From positions 124,001 to 188,000 of the forward strand of contig NZ_JAYWTM010000017.1 in assembly GCF_036016195.1 (NCBI RefSeq): DNA of 64,000 nucleotides, given 5' to 3'. Shown piece by piece: positions 17,026 to 25,611 of the stretch. The first letter of the stretch is position 1. The number at the start of each line of letters is the position of its first letter. A program made the translations under genes and the position numbers. Source of the stretch: Brenneria populi (GTDB taxonomy: Bacteria > Pseudomonadota > Gammaproteobacteria > Enterobacterales > Enterobacteriaceae). The notes under the pieces are model-generated. The model did no database searches and had not been told where the DNA came from. It saw nothing but the letters and a program-made list of their open reading frames with translations.

Positions 17026-18363
17026 TTAATGCGCGTCGATAAAGATAATTTTTAACAGGAACAACAGCGCCACCACCACCACGCAGGGGCTGACTTCACG
17101 CCAGCGCCCGGTGGCCAGCTTCATGACGCAATAAGAGATAAAGCCCAGCGCGATCCCTTCGGTGATCGAGAAACTAAACGGCATCATCACCGCCGTAATA
17201 AAGGCGGGAACGGCCTCGGTTAAATCATCCCACTTCACCCGCGCCAGGCTCGAAGTCATCAGTACGCCCACGTAAATCAGCGCGCCCGCCGCGGCATAAG
17301 CCGGCACCATGCCCGCCAGCGGCGACAGAAAAATGACCAGCAGGAATAACAGGCCGACCACCACCGCCGTCAGGCCGGTGCGTCCGCCGACGGTAACGCC
17401 GGAAGAGCTTTCGATATAGGCGGTGACCGAAGAGGTGCCGATAAACGCCCCGGCGACCGAACTGACGCTATCCACGTACAGCGCCTGCTTCATGCGGGGA
17501 AACTTACCGCGCGCATCCACCAGGCCGGCCTTATCCGTTACCCCAATCAGGGTGCCGGAGGAGTCGAACAGGTTAACCAGCATGAAAGAGAAGATAACGC
17601 CGGACAGCCCCAAATTGAGCGCCCCCGCCAAATCCACCTGCCCAACGACGGCGGTCACGCTTGGCGGCATGGAGAAAACGCCGTTAAACTTAACGTCCCC
17701 CAAAAACAGGCCGATGACCGTAGTAACCACGATGGAAATCAGCACCGCCGCATGAATATTTCTTGACGCCAGAACCGCAATAATGAAGAAGCCAAGCGCG
17801 CCCAGCAACACGCTGTGGGAGGTCAGGTTCCCCACCGTAACCAGCGTTTCAGGGTTGGAAACGATGATGCCGGCGTTCTTTAACCCCATCATGGCGATAA
17901 ACAGACCGATACCGCTGGCGATGCCCAGCCGCAAGCTCTGCGGTATATTGGCGATCATCCAGTAACGGATCTGGAAAATGGTCAGCAGCAGGAAGCCGAC
18001 CGCGCCCCAGAAAACCGCCCCCATCGCCACCTGCCACGACAGCCCCATCGCGCCGACGACGGCAAAAGCGAAAAAGGCGTTCAGCCCCATCGCCGGCGCC
18101 AGCGCAACCGGCAGATTAGCCAGCAGCCCCATAAAAATGCTGCCAAACGCGGCAATCAAACAGGTGGTGACAAACACCGCCTGCGTATCCATGCCTGCGA
18201 CGCCTAATATCTGCGGATTCACGAAAACGATATACACCATGGTCAAAAAGGTGGTGATACCGGCGATCATTTCCGTCCGTACGGTGGTGCCGTGCTGCGT
18301 CAGCTTAAACACGCGCTCCAGCACGCCCTGCTCGCCAGCATGATCGGGTTGCGATTTGTTCAT
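17026..18363 (-). CDS. adeP: Adenine permease AdeP (NCS2 family)
   Basis: A 445-residue inner-membrane permease, the same length as E. coli AdeP (PurP/YieG), and very similar throughout: LERVFKLTQHGTTVRTE at the start, LAPAMGLNAFFAF, and LLFLLKIIFIDAH at the end. It has about 13-14 hydrophobic segments and imports adenine with protons. It is divergent from yieH across 299 nt, as in E. coli. Confidence 0.97.
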   Translation of the reverse strand: MNKSQPDHAGEQGVLERVFKLTQHGTTVRTEMIAGITTFLTMVYIVFVNPQILGVAGMDTQAVFVTTCLIAAFGSIFMGLLANLPVALAPAMGLNAFFAFAVVGAMGLSWQVAMGAVFWGAVGFLLLTIFQIRYWMIANIPQSLRLGIASGIGLFIAMMGLKNAGIIVSNPETLVTVGNLTSHSVLLGALGFFIIAVLASRNIHAAVLISIVVTTVIGLFLGDVKFNGVFSMPPSVTAVVGQVDLAGALNLGLSGVIFSFMLVNLFDSSGTLIGVTDKAGLVDARGKFPRMKQALYVDSVSSVAGAFIGTSSVTAYIESSSGVTVGGRTGLTAVVVGLLFLLVIFLSPLAGMVPAYAAAGALIYVGVLMTSSLARVKWDDLTEAVPAFITAVMMPFSFSITEGIALGFISYCVMKLATGRWREVSPCVVVVALLFLLKIIFIDAH

Positions 18364-18662
18364 GATTTACGTTCCAAAGAAGGGGGGATTGTTTGCGGGT
18401 ATCCTATAACAAAATGGCGCGCATTGACGCGGATTCGCCATTTTTTTCTTGCTATAAGAACAAGCTATCGAAAGGGTAAATCGGCTCGCCAGCTTCCCCG
18501 TATCAGCCCGTTGAATGTCACGCATTCAGGCGTTATTTAAGTTCGGATACCGGCGTGCGCAGCGGGTCAACGGGAAAAAGAGGGAAGGTAATATGTCGCA
18601 ATATCCGGTCAGTTGGTTAAAGTAGGCGGAGAAACCGTTAACGCCATCGACAAGGATCCTTC
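18364..18662. other. adeP-yieH divergent promoter region
   Basis: 299 nt between two divergent genes. It must carry both promoters. I see no PurR-type palindrome, riboswitch or other clear motif. Confidence 0.4.
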
Positions 18663-19328
18663 ATGCCCCGTATTGAATGCGTTTTATTTGACTGTGACGG
18701 CACGCTGGTAGATAGCGAAGTGTTGTGCTGTCAGGCCTATGTAAATGTTTTTATTCCCTATGGCGTCAAATTATCTCTGGAAGAGGTGATAAAGAACTAC
18801 AAGGGCATGAAACTGCATGAAATCATTACCCGCATCAGCCAGAAGTACGGAGTAACCGTCTCCATGGAAGAGGCGATAAGCCATTACCGCCAGGAGATAA
18901 AACGTCTATTTGACGACTCGCTGCAGCCGATCAAAGGCGCGCGCGAGCTGCTTTCGTTGATTAAAACGCCGATAGCCGTGGTGTCCAACGGGCCGGTCAG
19001 CAAGATGCAGCACTCGCTGGGGCTGACCGATATGCTCGAATTTTTCGGCGATCGCCTGTACAGCGGTTACGACCTGCAAAAATGGAAGCCCGATCCCGCC
19101 GTTATTTTCTACGCCGCCGAACAAATGCGGGTGCCGATCGCACACTGTATTCTGGTGGAGGATTCGACATCCGGCGTTCAGGCCGGTATCGCCGCCGGTA
19201 TTCCGGTGTTCTACTACTGCGCCGATCCGCATAACACGCCGATTCATCATCCGCTGGTCACCATGTTTGACGATATGAACGCGCTGCCGCAGATATGGCG
19301 CGAAAAAGGCTGGAATATTACCGAATAA
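18663..19328 (+). CDS. yieH: 6-phosphogluconate phosphatase YieH (HAD superfamily)
   Basis: A 221-residue haloacid dehalogenase-type phosphatase. Motif I is FDCDGTLVDSE (nucleophile Asp9, acid/base Asp11), motif II VVSNGP, motif III the KPDPAVI lysine, and motif IV VEDSTSGVQAG. E. coli YieH, with the same neighbour adeP, dephosphorylates 6-phosphogluconate and related sugar phosphates. AAGGA precedes the ATG. It converges on the amino-acid permease operon, whose last stop is 12 nt away. Confidence 0.95.
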   Translation: MPRIECVLFDCDGTLVDSEVLCCQAYVNVFIPYGVKLSLEEVIKNYKGMKLHEIITRISQKYGVTVSMEEAISHYRQEIKRLFDDSLQPIKGARELLSLIKTPIAVVSNGPVSKMQHSLGLTDMLEFFGDRLYSGYDLQKWKPDPAVIFYAAEQMRVPIAHCILVEDSTSGVQAGIAAGIPVFYYCADPHNTPIHHPLVTMFDDMNALPQIWREKGWNITE

Positions 19329-19339
19329 CGCCCTCAGAC

Positions 19340-20071
19340 TCAGGCCGATTTATTGCGCCTCAGCCGCGGCCATAGGCGTTTCGGCGCTTTTCCTTGCCGG
19401 CCAAACCGCTGATTAACGCCGTTCGCCAGCAGCTCCAGAGACAGGCAAAAAACAAAATAGACCAGCGCGACGAACAGGAAAACCTCCATCGGATAAACCA
19501 TGCTGCGGTTATTCACCTGGGTGGCTAAAAAAGTCAGCTCGCCGACGCCGACAATGTACGCCAGAGAGGTATCTTTAATCAGCGAAATCCACTGGTTGAT
19601 AAACGAGGGCACCATCATCCTTAACGCCTGCGGCAACACAATATGCCACAGCACCCGCCAGCGGCCGAACCCCAGAGATAACCCGGCCTGCCACTGACCG
19701 CGGCCGATAGCGGCAATCCCGGCTTTCACGCCGTGCGCCAGATAGGCCGACGCAATCAGCGCCAGCGCGCAGACCACCGTGGTAATTTCCGGAATCTCAA
19801 CGCCGAACAGAATCGGCAGCAGGAAGTAAGTCCAGAAGATCAGCATGATGACCGGAATCGCCCGCAAGAAACCGAGGATCGTCGCCAGCAGCGCCGCGCA
19901 CCAGCCGCGGGACATCGCCAGCGCAACGCCCATGACGGTTCCCAACACGGCGGACGCGATGCCGGCCAGCAGGCTAATCGCCAGCGTCAACGCGGCGCCG
20001 CCCAATGGACCATCGGGAAAGGCGCCCCACATCAGATAAGCGAAGTTATCGCGAATAATCGTAAAATCCAT
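19340..20071 (-). CDS. Polar amino-acid ABC transporter permease (second)
   Basis: A 243-residue inner-membrane protein with about five hydrophobic segments and the EAA loop typical of the polar amino-acid uptake (PAAT) family (ALRMMVPSFINQWISLIKDTSL). It pairs with the permease encoded 2 nt upstream to form the channel of an importer. No ATPase gene follows, which is unusual because PAAT operons normally end with one. Substrate unknown; the binding protein resembles glutamate/aspartate-type receptors. Confidence 0.9.
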   Translation of the reverse strand: MDFTIIRDNFAYLMWGAFPDGPLGGAALTLAISLLAGIASAVLGTVMGVALAMSRGWCAALLATILGFLRAIPVIMLIFWTYFLLPILFGVEIPEITTVVCALALIASAYLAHGVKAGIAAIGRGQWQAGLSLGFGRWRVLWHIVLPQALRMMVPSFINQWISLIKDTSLAYIVGVGELTFLATQVNNRSMVYPMEVFLFVALVYFVFCLSLELLANGVNQRFGRQGKAPKRLWPRLRRNKSA

Positions 20072-20073
20072 CT

Positions 20074-20826
20074 TCAGCGCTCCACGGCCGTATTATGCTG
20101 CTGCCGCCACGCGCCCCAGCCTTCCATCAGCGCGATGACGGCGATATACAGGACGGTCGCGACCCCGAACGCCTGAAAGGTACGCAGGGTTTCGGTTTCC
20201 ACCTGGCGGGATGCATAAGAGAGCTCGGCCACGCCGATCGCCATGGTGAGCGATGAGTTCTTGATGACGTTCATGTACTGTCCCAGCAGCGGCGGCAGGG
20301 CGATTCTCAACGCCTGCGGCAGTACCACATAGCGCATGGATTGCCATCCGGTCAGCCCCAGCGCCAACGCGGCATACTTTTGCCCGCGCGCCACGCCGCC
20401 GATGCCGGCCCGGATCTCTTCCGCAATAAAGGCGCTGGAATAGAGCGTCAGGCCGAATAGTCCGGCCAGAAACTCAAACGAAGGCCACGCCGCATGCATC
20501 CCCAATAGTGAGAACGCATGCGGCATGTTGAGCCACTGCATCATCTCCGAGGGAAATAGCTGGCCGGCGCCGAAGTACCAGAAAAAAAGTTGTATCAGCA
20601 ACGGCGTATTGCGGAATAGCGAGCTGTAAGCCATGACGGGCCAGCGCAACAGGCGCAGTTGGCTATCCCGCGCCGCCGCCAGCAGGAATCCCAGCGTCGT
20701 CGCCAGTATTATCGTACAGAAGGAGATCCATAGGGTGACCAGAAACCCCTGCCAAAGCCAGCCGAGATATTGAGGAGCCAATAGCCACTCTTCAATATAG
20801 TGCAGCGCCATATCTGTCAGTTTCAT
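20074..20826 (-). CDS. Polar amino-acid ABC transporter permease (first)
   Basis: A 250-residue inner-membrane permease of the HisMQ/PAAT family. The conserved cytoplasmic EAA loop is visible (ALGLTGWQSMRYVVLPQALR). It lies 99 nt downstream of the binding-protein gene, separated by a stem-loop at 20868-20886, and 2 nt upstream of its partner permease. In GltJ/GltK-type systems two such permeases form a heterodimer, which is the expected arrangement. Confidence 0.9.
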   Translation of the reverse strand: MKLTDMALHYIEEWLLAPQYLGWLWQGFLVTLWISFCTIILATTLGFLLAAARDSQLRLLRWPVMAYSSLFRNTPLLIQLFFWYFGAGQLFPSEMMQWLNMPHAFSLLGMHAAWPSFEFLAGLFGLTLYSSAFIAEEIRAGIGGVARGQKYAALALGLTGWQSMRYVVLPQALRIALPPLLGQYMNVIKNSSLTMAIGVAELSYASRQVETETLRTFQAFGVATVLYIAVIALMEGWGAWRQQHNTAVER

Positions 20827-20867
20827 AAGCCGTTTTTATAAATTTTCAGACATTACAAACAAAAACA

Positions 20868-20886
20868 CCCTCTGCGGTGCAGAGGG
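20868..20886 (-). terminator. Intercistronic attenuator hairpin after the binding-protein gene
   Basis: Perfect 8-bp stem CCCTCTGC / GCAGAGGG with a 3-nt loop followed on the minus strand by TGTTTTTG. It sits between the binding-protein gene and the permeases, where such structures allow more binding protein than membrane subunits. Confidence 0.7.
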
Positions 20887-20925
20887 CTGAAATGCGGGAT
20901 GGTTTACCCTGCGTCGAGCAATAAA

Positions 20926-21762
20926 TCAGGCTTTGGGCTGATTCTCCAACGGAGCAAAAGTAAAGTCGCCGCGCGGCTGGGCCGATTTGGTCTCCGGTCC
21001 GAACCAGCGATCGTAGATCTTTTTCGCTTCGCCCTGTTTTTCCAGGTTCAGCAAGGTTTCGTTTACTTTTTCCGTCAGGCGCTCTTCCCCTTTGGGAATG
21101 CCGATCCCTTGATATTCTTTGGTGATGCTGAAAGGCGAAATTTCGAAGTCGGCTTTCTGGGCGTCCGGCACGTTCGCCAGCAGGCCGACGAGCTTGGCGT
21201 CATCCTGGGTGATGGCCTGCACGTTGCCGTTACGCAGCGCGGCGAACGCCAGCGGCGTATCGTCGTAAGAGATCACCTTGGCGGTGGGATAATGCTCGCG
21301 CAGGGTGATTTCCTGCACCGTGCCCTTATCCGCGCCGATGCGCAACGTTTTAATATCTTCCGGGGTTTTCAGCACGCCTTTGCGGGCGATGAATTTCTGT
21401 CCGGTGGCGAAATAGGGAATGCTGAAGTTCACCTGTTTGGCACGCTCATCGGTAATGGTGAAGTTTGCGGCGATCAGATCCACCTTTTTGGAACTCAACA
21501 GCGGAATACGGTTAGCCGGATTGGTGGCGCGCAGTTCCACCTTCACCCCCAACGCTTGACCGATCGCTTCGGCGATATCCACATCGTACCCCACCAGCTT
21601 TTTGCTTTGCTGATCGACGTAGCCGAACGGCGGATTGCTATCGAATACCGCTATTTTAACCACGCCCGCTTTTTGAATATCATCCAGCTTATCGGCCTGA
21701 GCGACGCCGGAAACCGATGCCAATCCCGCCAGCAACGTTAATGCCACGATACGATTCTTCAT
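20926..21762 (-). CDS. Amino-acid ABC transporter periplasmic binding protein
   Basis: A 278-residue protein with a Sec signal peptide (MKNRIVALTLLAGLASVSGVAQA, cleavage near residue 23) and the SBP_bac_3 fold: VKIAVFDSNPPFGYVD, GYDVDIAEAIGQALG and DLIAANFTITDERAKQVNFS. It captures a polar amino acid in the periplasm for the two permeases downstream. It resembles glutamate/aspartate receptors, but specificity is not certain. An Lrp-type regulator is encoded divergently 331 nt away and may control it. Confidence 0.92.
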   Translation of the reverse strand: MKNRIVALTLLAGLASVSGVAQADKLDDIQKAGVVKIAVFDSNPPFGYVDQQSKKLVGYDVDIAEAIGQALGVKVELRATNPANRIPLLSSKKVDLIAANFTITDERAKQVNFSIPYFATGQKFIARKGVLKTPEDIKTLRIGADKGTVQEITLREHYPTAKVISYDDTPLAFAALRNGNVQAITQDDAKLVGLLANVPDAQKADFEISPFSITKEYQGIGIPKGEERLTEKVNETLLNLEKQGEAKKIYDRWFGPETKSAQPRGDFTFAPLENQPKA

Positions 21763-22093
21763 TCCCTGCCCCTAAACCAGTTAACGTATTGATTATAGGC
21801 TATCAATGGAGTGAAAAAGGGGAAAATAATATAAACAACTATAATATAACCTTATGTTACATCCGCTTTCCGGCAGATTATACTGCCGAAAAAGCGTATT
21901 TCGCCGCTACGCGCCGACGGCGTCGTTCGCTCTTTCCTCGATGGTTTAATCCGCCGAAGATTCTATTATTTCTCTGTTAAGCTAAATATTAATCACCGTT
22001 TAGCTATTTCCTTATTATTTGATTGCAAAAAAAATCCCGATGGCAAAATTATTGTCATAATACGCCATCAGATATGGATGTGAGGACCCCCCA
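21763..22093. other. Divergent promoter region of the amino-acid transporter and an Lrp-type gene
   Basis: 331 nt, AT-rich, between two divergent genes. Both promoters must lie here, and an Lrp-type site is likely, but I could not pick one out with confidence. Confidence 0.4.
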
Positions 22094-22603
22094 ATGAAAG
22101 CGAAAGCCCCCATCGTCACGCCCGTCGCCGAGGAGAAGAAGCGCAACGATCTGGATCGCTTCGATATCGCCATCCTGCGTCTTTTACAGGCCGACGCTTC
22201 CATATCCAACGTGGCGCTGGCGGAAAAAGTCAATCTCAGCCCGCCCGCCTGTCTGCGCCGGGTCGAACGCCTCAAACAGATTGGCCTGATTAAAGGCGTG
22301 GTCGCGCTGCTTGACCCAGAGGCGCTAAACGCCGGTCTGGTGGTGTTGATCGGCGTGGTGTTGGACCGTTCGACGCCCAGTTCGTTTAAAGACTTCGAGG
22401 CCTCCGTACAGCAGATTAGCGGCTGTATGGAGTGTCAGGTGGTAACCGGCGAGTTCGATTACATTTTGAAGATCCGCACCAAGGATAATCAGAGCTTTAA
22501 CCGGCTGCACGCCGAACAGCTGCTGTTCCTGCCCGGCGTACGCCAGATCCGCTCTTTTATCGGCCTGCGCGAGGTGCTTTCCACCACACAGCTGACGTTT
22601 TGA
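22094..22603 (+). CDS. Lrp/AsnC-family transcriptional regulator
   Basis: A 169-residue regulator. After a 17-residue basic extension, the N-terminal helix-turn-helix (DLDRFDIAILRLLQADASIS to about residue 75) is followed by a RAM effector domain (VVLIGVVLDRST to CQVVTGEFDYILKIRTKD). Such proteins sense amino acids and bind as oligomers. It is divergent from the amino-acid ABC transporter genes, its most likely target, and convergent with acdS, which has its own candidate regulator. GAGG precedes the ATG. Confidence 0.9.
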   Translation: MKAKAPIVTPVAEEKKRNDLDRFDIAILRLLQADASISNVALAEKVNLSPPACLRRVERLKQIGLIKGVVALLDPEALNAGLVVLIGVVLDRSTPSSFKDFEASVQQISGCMECQVVTGEFDYILKIRTKDNQSFNRLHAEQLLFLPGVRQIRSFIGLREVLSTTQLTF

Positions 22604-22656
22604 GGTGGCAATAGGCGAAGGTTGGCGGACAAAACCCTGCCAGACCAAACCGTTAA

Positions 22657-22722
22657 TCCCGCGTTTGCGGGAACCTTTTAATCAATACGTGAGCTAAAAA
22701 AGATCCCCGCTTTCGCAGGGAT
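22657..22722. repeat. Pair of small palindromic repeats
   Basis: Two stem-loops: TCCCGC / GCGGGA with loop GTTT (22657-22672), followed by CCTTTT, and ATCCCCGC / GCAGGGAT with loop TTTC (22703-22722), followed by TGACGGTCATT. They resemble the dispersed palindromes rich in GCGGGAATGAC found in many proteobacteria. The first could also end the Lrp-type transcript, and the pair separates two convergent genes. Confidence 0.55.
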
Positions 22723-22762
22723 TGACGGTCATTAGACGGACTGGCGGGCGCTATCGGGCCTG

Positions 22763-23779
22763 TCAGCCGTTACGGAAAATGTAGCTGTAGGCGCTCAGCG
22801 CGGGCGCGCCGCCCAGGTGGGCATAAAGCACTTTAGAACCTTTCGGGAATTCGCCGTTGCGGATCATCCCGATCATGCCCTGCATCGATTTCCCCTCATA
22901 CACCGGATCGGTCATCACCCCTTCCATACGGGCGCACAGGCGGATGGCCTCCAGCGTGCCTTCGTTCGGCAGACCATACTCCGGGCCGCCGTAGCGGGTA
23001 TCCAGCACCACGTCTTCCTCGGTGATTTCCCGGCCCAGCTCAACCAGTTCGGCGGTATTTTGCGCGATACGCAGGATCTGCGCCTTGGTCTTTTCCGGTT
23101 TCGCCGAAGCATCGATGCCGATAACGTTGCGGGCGCGGCCATCGGCGGCGAAACCGACCACCATGCCGGCCTGGGTGCTGCCGGTAACCGAACAGACGAC
23201 GATATAGTCAAATTTGAAGCCCAGCTCTTTTTCCTGCTGGCGGACTTCCTCGGCGAAGCCGACGAATCCCAGCCCGCCGTAAGGATGTTCGGAACAGCCG
23301 GCCGGGATGGGGAAGGGCTTGCCGCCATTCTGCGCCGCTTCTTCCATGGCGTTTTTCCAGCTTTCGCGAATACCGATATCAAAACCGGCGGCGTCCAGAC
23401 GAACATCGGCGCCCATAATCCGCGACAGCTCGATATTGCCCACCCGGTCATATACCGCATCGGCATAATTCACCCAGTTTTCCTGCACCAGAATACATTT
23501 CATTCCCAGGTGCGCGGCGACGGCGGCGACCTGACGCGTCTGGTTTGACTGAATGCCGCCGATGGAAACCAGCGTATCGCACCCCTGCGCCAGCGCTTCG
23601 GGAATGAGATATTCCAATTTACGGGTTTTATTGCCGCCGAAAGCCAGACCGCTATTACAATCTTCACGCTTGGCATATATTTCTACATCTCCGCCCAAAT
23701 ATTCGCTAAGCCTTTTCATCGGCGTAATGGGGGAAGGTCCAAAAGTTAATGGATAACGTGGAAATTTCTCCAGATTCAT
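22763..23779 (-). CDS. acdS: 1-aminocyclopropane-1-carboxylate (ACC) deaminase
   Basis: A 338-residue PLP enzyme that splits ACC, the plant ethylene precursor, into 2-oxobutanoate and ammonia. It is very similar to Pseudomonas AcdS. Lys51 (PLP Schiff base), Ser78, Tyr294, Glu295 and Leu322 are all present; Glu295 and Leu322 distinguish true ACC deaminase from D-cysteine desulfhydrase. The start is the ATG of MNLEKFPRYP, giving exactly the family length. An Lrp-type regulator like AcdR is encoded 221 nt upstream on the same strand, and an inverted repeat lies in the gap. Confidence 0.97.
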   Translation of the reverse strand: MNLEKFPRYPLTFGPSPITPMKRLSEYLGGDVEIYAKREDCNSGLAFGGNKTRKLEYLIPEALAQGCDTLVSIGGIQSNQTRQVAAVAAHLGMKCILVQENWVNYADAVYDRVGNIELSRIMGADVRLDAAGFDIGIRESWKNAMEEAAQNGGKPFPIPAGCSEHPYGGLGFVGFAEEVRQQEKELGFKFDYIVVCSVTGSTQAGMVVGFAADGRARNVIGIDASAKPEKTKAQILRIAQNTAELVELGREITEEDVVLDTRYGGPEYGLPNEGTLEAIRLCARMEGVMTDPVYEGKSMQGMIGMIRNGEFPKGSKVLYAHLGGAPALSAYSYIFRNG

Positions 23780-23880
23780 AATGGCGCTCCGGTAAATAAT
23801 AAGAAATGATAGCCGCAGGTTGTCAATATTCCGTTCGGAAATACCGTCGTCCCATGCCCATAACATTACCTGAAAAAAAA

Positions 23881-23902
23881 TGAATTTAAATTTCTAAATT
23901 CA
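23881..23902. promoter_or_regulatory. Perfect inverted repeat upstream of acdS (candidate AcdR/Lrp-type operator)
   Basis: TGAATTTA and TAAATTCA, perfect 8-base arms around a 6-base spacer, about 102 nt before the acdS start codon. AT-rich dyads of this size are typical Lrp-family targets, and acdS in other bacteria is controlled by the Lrp-type AcdR, so this is a candidate operator. Confidence 0.55.
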
Positions 23903-24000
23903 TCCGTTTTTTTCATATAAGTTTTATAAAAAAACGCAAAAAAACGGATTAATTCACAAAAAACGCGTCATGACGAAACAAAATTAACCCCATAAAAAAC

Positions 24001-24486
24001 CTACGGCAACAGCATGCCTTCCGCCGGCAAAGGCAGGGTGGTTTTATAGCGCACCTGCTTGAGCGCAAAGCTGGATCGGATATTGGCGACGCCGGGAATG
24101 CGCGTCAGATGATTGAGGATAAAACTTTCTATCTCATTGATATTTTTAACAAGCACGCGGAGAAGATAATCGGCGTCGCCGGTCATCAGGTAGCACTCCA
24201 TCACCTCCGGCCGCGCGGAAATCGCCTGTTCAAAACGTTGCAAAACTTCTTCTACCTGCCGATCAAGGCTGACGTGGATAAACACATTCACATGCAATCC
24301 CAACCGTTCCGGCGACAGCAGCGTGACCTGCTGGCGGATAAGCCCGAGCTCCTCCAGCGCCTTCACTCGATTGAAACAGGGCGTGGTTGAAAGATTGACC
24401 GCTTTCGCCAGTTCAGCATGCGTGACTTTGGCATTTTCCTGCAATTTATTAAGGATGCTGATATCGGTTCTATCCAGTTTACGCAT
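24001..24486 (-). CDS. acdR: Lrp-family regulator, AcdR-like
   Basis: A 161-residue Lrp/AsnC regulator beginning MRKLDRTDISILNKLQENAK, with the helix-turn-helix to about residue 60 and the RAM domain after it (CYLMTGDADYLLRVLVKN). In Pseudomonas and other bacteria acdS is switched on by AcdR, an Lrp-type protein encoded next to it. Here the gene lies upstream of acdS on the same strand rather than divergently. It also faces the DMT transporter gene at 24630, which is an alternative target. The symbol rests on position and family. Confidence 0.8.
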   Translation of the reverse strand: MRKLDRTDISILNKLQENAKVTHAELAKAVNLSTTPCFNRVKALEELGLIRQQVTLLSPERLGLHVNVFIHVSLDRQVEEVLQRFEQAISARPEVMECYLMTGDADYLLRVLVKNINEIESFILNHLTRIPGVANIRSSFALKQVRYKTTLPLPAEGMLLP

Positions 24487-24629
24487 AAAAGAAAACCTTT
24501 ACTGTTAATAACGATGGGGTTGGAAAAATCGCCCTGCAGGCTCAAAGAATACGATAAATAAGGGAAAAACTTTCCGACGGGAAAATAATAAACTGAGTCT
24601 ATCCAGTGACCGACGGAAATAAATATAAA

Positions 24630-25589
24630 ATGATCTTCTCCTTATTAAGAAATAAGAAAATAATCTGGCAGAAAGAAAAGTCCGGCGGCGTATTAGCGTT
24701 ACGCCAGGCTGGCGGAATTATTCTGCTGTTGCTGGCGATTGTGGTGTGGGGCGCCAACTGGCCGGTAATGAAACTCGGACTGGAGCACATTACGCCACTC
24801 TGGTTCTCCGCGCTGCGTTTCGCGCTGGGCGGGCTCTGCCTGTTCTTTATCCAGATAGCCACCCGCACCCTGAAACTGCCGCAGCGCCGTGATATTCCTT
24901 TGCTTTTCAGCGTCGGTCTGTTGCAAATGCTGACGTTCACCGCATTGGGCGCCATCGCCATGACGGAGATTCCGGCAGGGCGCTCCGCGATTTTGGCCTA
25001 TACCACGCCATTGTGGGTTCTGCCCGGCGCTATTCTGTTCTTCAAGCAGCGCGTAACCCGCCGGGAGCTGGTCGGCACGCTGATGGGCATCGCCGGCGTC
25101 GCCATCCTGTTTAATCCGCTGACGCTGGACTGGAAGGACGTTCAGGCGCTGCAAGCCAATACGCTGCTGCTGATCGCATCGCTCTGCTGGGCCATCTGCA
25201 TTCTGCACCTGCGCCATCATCGCGGCGCCTCCAGCGCCTATCATCTGGCCCCCTGGCAGATGCTGATCGCCACCGTTCCTCTGATCGTCATCGCCTGGTG
25301 TAAAGAGGGCCCCTACACCGGCGACAATTCACTGCGTTTCTGGGAGATATCCCTGTTTGTCGGGCCGCTGGCCACCGCGTTCTGTTTCTGCGCCGTTAAC
25401 GCCGCCAGCCAGTGGATCTCCAGCACCAGCATGGCCTCTTCCATGTTGGGCGTACCGGTGGTCGGGCTGTTTATCTCCATCCTGTTTCTTAATGAATCCC
25501 TGACCGCCGGACTTATCGCCGGCGTCGTCGCCATTATCGCCGGTATGATGGTGGTCACCCTGAACAAGCCGCGCCCCAAAGCGGACTAA
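24630..25589 (+). CDS. EamA/DMT-superfamily transporter
   Basis: A roughly 319-residue inner-membrane protein with ten hydrophobic segments in two EamA repeats (GGIILLLLAIVVWGANWPVMKLG in the first; FVGPLATAFCFCAVNAASQWIS in the second). Members export metabolites or amino acids. The start is uncertain: the ATG at 24630 and an in-frame GTG at 24606 both lack a good ribosome-binding site. It is divergent from the AcdR-like gene, so it may be co-regulated with acdS. Substrate unknown. Confidence 0.88.
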   Translation: MIFSLLRNKKIIWQKEKSGGVLALRQAGGIILLLLAIVVWGANWPVMKLGLEHITPLWFSALRFALGGLCLFFIQIATRTLKLPQRRDIPLLFSVGLLQMLTFTALGAIAMTEIPAGRSAILAYTTPLWVLPGAILFFKQRVTRRELVGTLMGIAGVAILFNPLTLDWKDVQALQANTLLLIASLCWAICILHLRHHRGASSAYHLAPWQMLIATVPLIVIAWCKEGPYTGDNSLRFWEISLFVGPLATAFCFCAVNAASQWISSTSMASSMLGVPVVGLFISILFLNESLTAGLIAGVVAIIAGMMVVTLNKPRPKAD

Positions 25590-25611
25590 AGTCCGCGCAG
25601 ATTGCCGGTCG

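Noticed and set aside
22763..23779. D-cysteine desulfhydrase instead of ACC deaminase
   Set aside because: Glu295 and Leu322, which distinguish ACC deaminase, are both present, and the sequence is close to Pseudomonas AcdS.
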